A stretch of DNA of 64,000 nt. Source: Larix kaempferi. Lineage: Eukaryota > Streptophyta > Pinopsida > Pinales > Pinaceae. Position numbers and translations under genes: made by a program. Below, in pieces: positions 60,396 to 64,000 of this stretch. Within the stretch, counting starts at the first letter, position 1. The number at the start of each line of letters is the position of its first letter. The notes under the pieces are model-generated. The model was given only the letters and a program-made list of their open reading frames with translations, was not told the origin of the DNA and did no database searches. The stretch is taken from contig BSBM01000050.1 of NCBI GenBank assembly GCA_027924585.1, forward strand, positions 2,294,001-2,358,000, written 5' to 3'.

Positions 60396-60401
60396 TTTAT
60401 T

Positions 60402-60438
<37 letters not shown>
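60396..60438. repeat. (TA)n microsatellite
   Basis: An uninterrupted run of TA dinucleotides covers most of this stretch. Such runs change length easily and mark ordinary spacer DNA. Confidence 0.95.
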
Positions 60439-60439
<1 letters not shown>

Positions 60440-61395
60440 CTAAGTATGATGATTTTATATAAGCAGGTTTAAGGCTTATCTCGAGTCTCAACCCCCTTCT
60501 CTACTCTAAACATAATCATGAAGCATGACTCTTTTTTGTGGTGGGAATTTTTTTGAGTAAGCATGTCATCTTCACTCATTTTACTTGATTTTGATATCAT
60601 GTATATTATGTAAAATAAGGTTTTATTTTGGAACCAAGTAGACATGTTACCTTTACCCTTTCATTAGATTGATGTGTAAAAAACTCTCTCGTGCATACTA
60701 CATTTGTATGTTGGTTAGATGGCAAAGCATAGACATTTCTTCTACAGACAACTCAATTACACACATCAAATAAATCCTTATACAAAATCACAAAAAGACA
60801 TTGACTAGTCATATGTAAGTTTTAAACAATTTCTTATTTTTCCCATGGAGGCAATCCAAGCTCTCACCTATCCTAGGGCCATAGTAGTTTTTCTCCCATC
60901 CTAGAAACTATTTCATATACACATGTATTTTAGGTTCTGGTTATCTACAGCATTCACCATAATGTAAATATAGATCTCATATCTTAGTCACATCTCAACA
61001 TAGCATAGTCATCATAAGTCGTGACATCTTGATAGAAACAATCATAATTAGTGGAGGCATGTCTAGCCTCGAGACCATTTTCTAATTTAGAACAACTCCT
61101 TTACATAGTTTTTTGCATGCACGGTAACTTTAACACATCTCTTCACACAATTAGTAATATCAATAGGTCACATGAGCAATGTAACATAGCCAAAGCATAT
61201 ATAACTTGTATATATCACATAATCAATGTCTTCTAGCACATTAAACAAAATCACCTCAACATCAATCAAATTCAATATCATTGAGATCAAATATCACATA
61301 TCATATGTCAAAATATATGCCTCAATAATGCTATTGTGCCAACACATATATTCATAGCCACTTTTCAACAAAAGTGCATGTATAATAATGTCGTC

Positions 61396-61443
<48 letters not shown>

Positions 61444-64000
61444 GAAAATCTTAGTCATCAATCAAAACAACATGTAAGGTTGCCCAAATATTTGGCATAG
61501 CCTCACTTGGATAGGTGCATAAGTTGCAAAAACATGGCACTACAACTACAATCATAAGTATCCAATGACATGGGATGAAAATTTGATTTACATACAACAT
61601 TCCTATAACATCCACACTTCCACCAATATATCCCTTTTGAAATGTCCCCTTTGAAATTTGTTTTGTATATTTTCCATCATCACCATTGGATATTGTATAT
61701 GGCTAATGTAAAGTATGAGCAACAACTTCAAGTAATGTGTTAAAGGTAGATTATTTCTTAAATAGTATCTAGTAGATGCACCTACAAGTTCAAGCTAAGT
61801 TGAGTAAATCTCAAGAAAAGTACAAGGTTAAAAAGAGCTTCAATATAGGAAATGAAATTTAGTTGTGCCTCAGTAAGTAAATGTTACAAGGACTAGGAAA
61901 GAAAATCAAGGCCTAGAGATATGGACATTTTGAAGTATTGGAGAAGGATAGAAGTAATCCTTAAAGTCTCACTCTTCCACCTTATATGTGTAGTAGACAT
62001 CCTAAAATTATACAAGCCATCCATGCCCAAGAGAATGAAAAGGGTGAAATCTTACATTTCATAAATTATTGGGCACCATATGCACATGTAAAATCACCAA
62101 AGGATATGATTTTGCAGAATAAAATTAGAACAATCAAGGGTCAACAAGAAATTTAGTAGGTGGGACTAGAGACAACTAACAACCAATGCCAAATGTCTCC
62201 AAGGAGAAAACTTGTGAATTGTTTCCTCATCTCCTTTAAAACTAAAGCTTTTGGAGACTAAAATCCTCCCAAAAGGGGAAGGATGATCCAAAATAGATCT
62301 AGATAGATAAAGTATGAATTTATTGATGTCCTGGAAAGGGGAAGATCGATGACCTAAAAGGGTTGATTTGGGTAAGATCCTAAAAACAACATTAATGGAT
62401 CAAAACTAAAAACTATCCAATTTGGGGTCAAATAATTGGAATTTTAGGTTACCTCACATTCAATTTCCCTGATATCCTCATTATAGTCTTTGTGTTGGTA
62501 TATTTCCAATAATGGTTTGTTTTCCTCACATAAAGTACATATGTGAAGGTTATTTCCTTAAAAAGATAGTAATCCAATTATTTTTTTCCTGTCCAAGTCG
62601 CAACCACATAAATTGACCATGTTTCACCCATGTGGAATTAGTAACACATGGGAATTCAATGGAGACTTAAAAAATAATCAAATAGCTTAAAACCATAACC
62701 CTAATGACTAAGGAAGGGATTTAAAACCCTATCCAAAAGGAGGAAAAGAGGTTCAACTCATGTTGTCATGATTTCATTTTCCATAGCTAAGAAACCACCA
62801 AGAAGAGTAGATAGATAGTAGCGATATGGAAAAAGAGAACAATTTTGTAAGGGACTATATCAAACCATAGTGTCTCATATCTTGCAATGACCTCTCTAAT
62901 CTTGGTAGTTTTCCTTGTACTCTCCATTTATTAAGATGAGAGGGACAATCCTTTATTTCATTTTGGGTTTTCCCACACTACTTTTCCTAGGGTAAAGATT
63001 GTGCACATGATGTTCTAGATGTGTGTATTTTATGTTATAGTTCATTTTTTATCATTCTAGTTAAGAATTTATACACTCTGGTTTATTTTTCTATTGAGTC
63101 AATAAAAATACACCAAAAATAGTTTCACAATGGAGCATAATCTCACTATTGTAGTTGCATTTTAATATATATGTTTTGGTGATGCGGCCATTGGAATGTC
63201 CAAGGTGATTTATAGATCAAAGCCCTAACCTTCTAACCTGCTAACCCACTATGTTATAATCACTAACTTTAGGCTAAACCTTATGCAATTGAACCACTAA
63301 AACCCAACGGCTCCTAATTCACTAACCATGAACCCCTAACTCAATAATTAACTAACCATCTAACCCACTAAACAAGGATCCACTAAATCCTAACCCAATA
63401 ATCATTATCTAGCCACTTTATGGTTAATGTGTGTTGTATCATCAAGTTTTATAGCTAACTATTTGGATTTGGAGGAGATGAGTGGATCCAAATGAAATTG
63501 AGTAAAGGATCCATGCAGTTGTGAAGTAGAAGACAAATCTAATGATAATGGAAGTTGAGGAAGATATAAGTTTGGACTTGGTGTTGGAGTATAATGAAAA
63601 ATTCTATCATTGAAATTTTATGGGAGGAATGTATCAAAATGAACTCTTAATTATTGGTTACGAAAAATTTGGTGTCCTATTTTGGGTTATAGTTCAAAAT
63701 TCCATCTGATGGTAAGAGTGCGGTTAGGGTTCATCTTCATAATGGAAGTATTAGATTGAAAAAAAAAATCTCCATAGCATCATTCTCCTACCTAGTGACT
63801 TAGACAATGATTTCATGAAACTAGTGAGCCAAACCCAATTCAATTTGACCACCTGAGTCACCCTAGAGCTTCTTCAAATCTCCCAAGGGCCTAACCTTCT
63901 ATTTTTAGAACTCTTGAAGTCTATTTTGGCATATGGGGGCAATTTCCTTCCATTGGGGCTTATTTTCCTTGATGTTAGGGTCCCACATTGCAAGTTAGAG
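60439..64000. other. AT-rich intergenic or highly decayed repeat DNA
   Basis: About 3.5 kb with no coding frame longer than 61 codons and no recognisable transposon end, RNA gene or domain. It contains the TA/GA microsatellite listed separately and a CTAACCC-like stretch near 63215-63410. It is consistent with old, decayed transposon remains. Confidence 0.6.
61395..61442. repeat. Compound (TA)n(GA)n microsatellite
   Basis: About eight TA units pass directly into about fourteen GA units. A GA/TC tract of this type can form alternative DNA structures, but nothing around it suggests a function. Confidence 0.95.

Noticed and set aside
60396-60438. TATA promoter
   Set aside because: The TA run is a simple microsatellite with no gene downstream.

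Overview
This window is plant nuclear DNA made almost entirely of nested transposable elements. I found no intact host gene, rRNA gene or tRNA gene. The content (Ty1/copia and Ty3/gypsy retrotransposons, an En/Spm-type CACTA transposon, fragments of plant mobile domain genes, AT-rich spacers, introns with GT/AG borders) fits a seed plant with a large, repeat-rich genome. A conifer or other gymnosperm is my best guess from style alone; no single feature proves it.

The organising feature is one CACTA transposon of about 39.4 kb, positions 5509-44908. Its ends are inverted copies of CACTACAAGAAAA..., with a TGT target-site duplication on each side (5506-5508 and 44909-44911). It landed inside the reverse transcriptase of an older minus-strand Ty3/gypsy element, whose pieces lie just outside both ends (5103-5508 and 44909-45054). 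Inside the CACTA, from left to right, are: a left subterminal repeat zone; a broken transposon gene with a plant-transposon domain and a coiled coil (7013-9540); a 7.5-kb copia retrotransposon with both LTRs, a tRNA-Met primer site, a CAAAG duplication and a long series of minisatellites (11232-18744); a minus-strand Ptta/En/Spm accessory gene (about 21734-24430); an array of about 6.5 copies of an 871-bp unit (27538-33214); a plus-strand nine-exon TNP2 transposase gene with a few premature stops (36037-40494); two captured copies of an exon of UDP-apiose/UDP-xylose synthase (41067-41159 and 43514-43584); other unidentified gene-like pieces; and the right subterminal zone.

Left of the CACTA (1-5102) is the 3' part of a plus-strand retrotransposon. 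It holds a 2.73-kb-spaced direct duplication, an antisense plant mobile domain fragment, a polypurine tract and a probable 3' LTR. Right of the CACTA come a second, truncated copy of the same copia family in plus orientation (45055-48307), then the 3' LTR and 3' region of a minus-strand gypsy-like element that carries two tandem arrays and a decayed plant mobile domain gene on the opposite strand (48308-53540). Next are a truncated LTR and leader (53541-54165) and a complete but internally deleted gypsy element with an AACCC duplication (54741-59092). The last 4.9 kb is AT-rich spacer with microsatellites and no recognisable gene.

The insertion order can be partly read. The gypsy reverse transcriptase is oldest; the CACTA and copia copy 2 interrupted it; copia copy 1 later entered the CACTA. 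The two CACTA genes point away from each other, with the 871-bp array between them. All transposase and pol genes here carry stops, frameshifts or deletions, so none looks able to move by itself.
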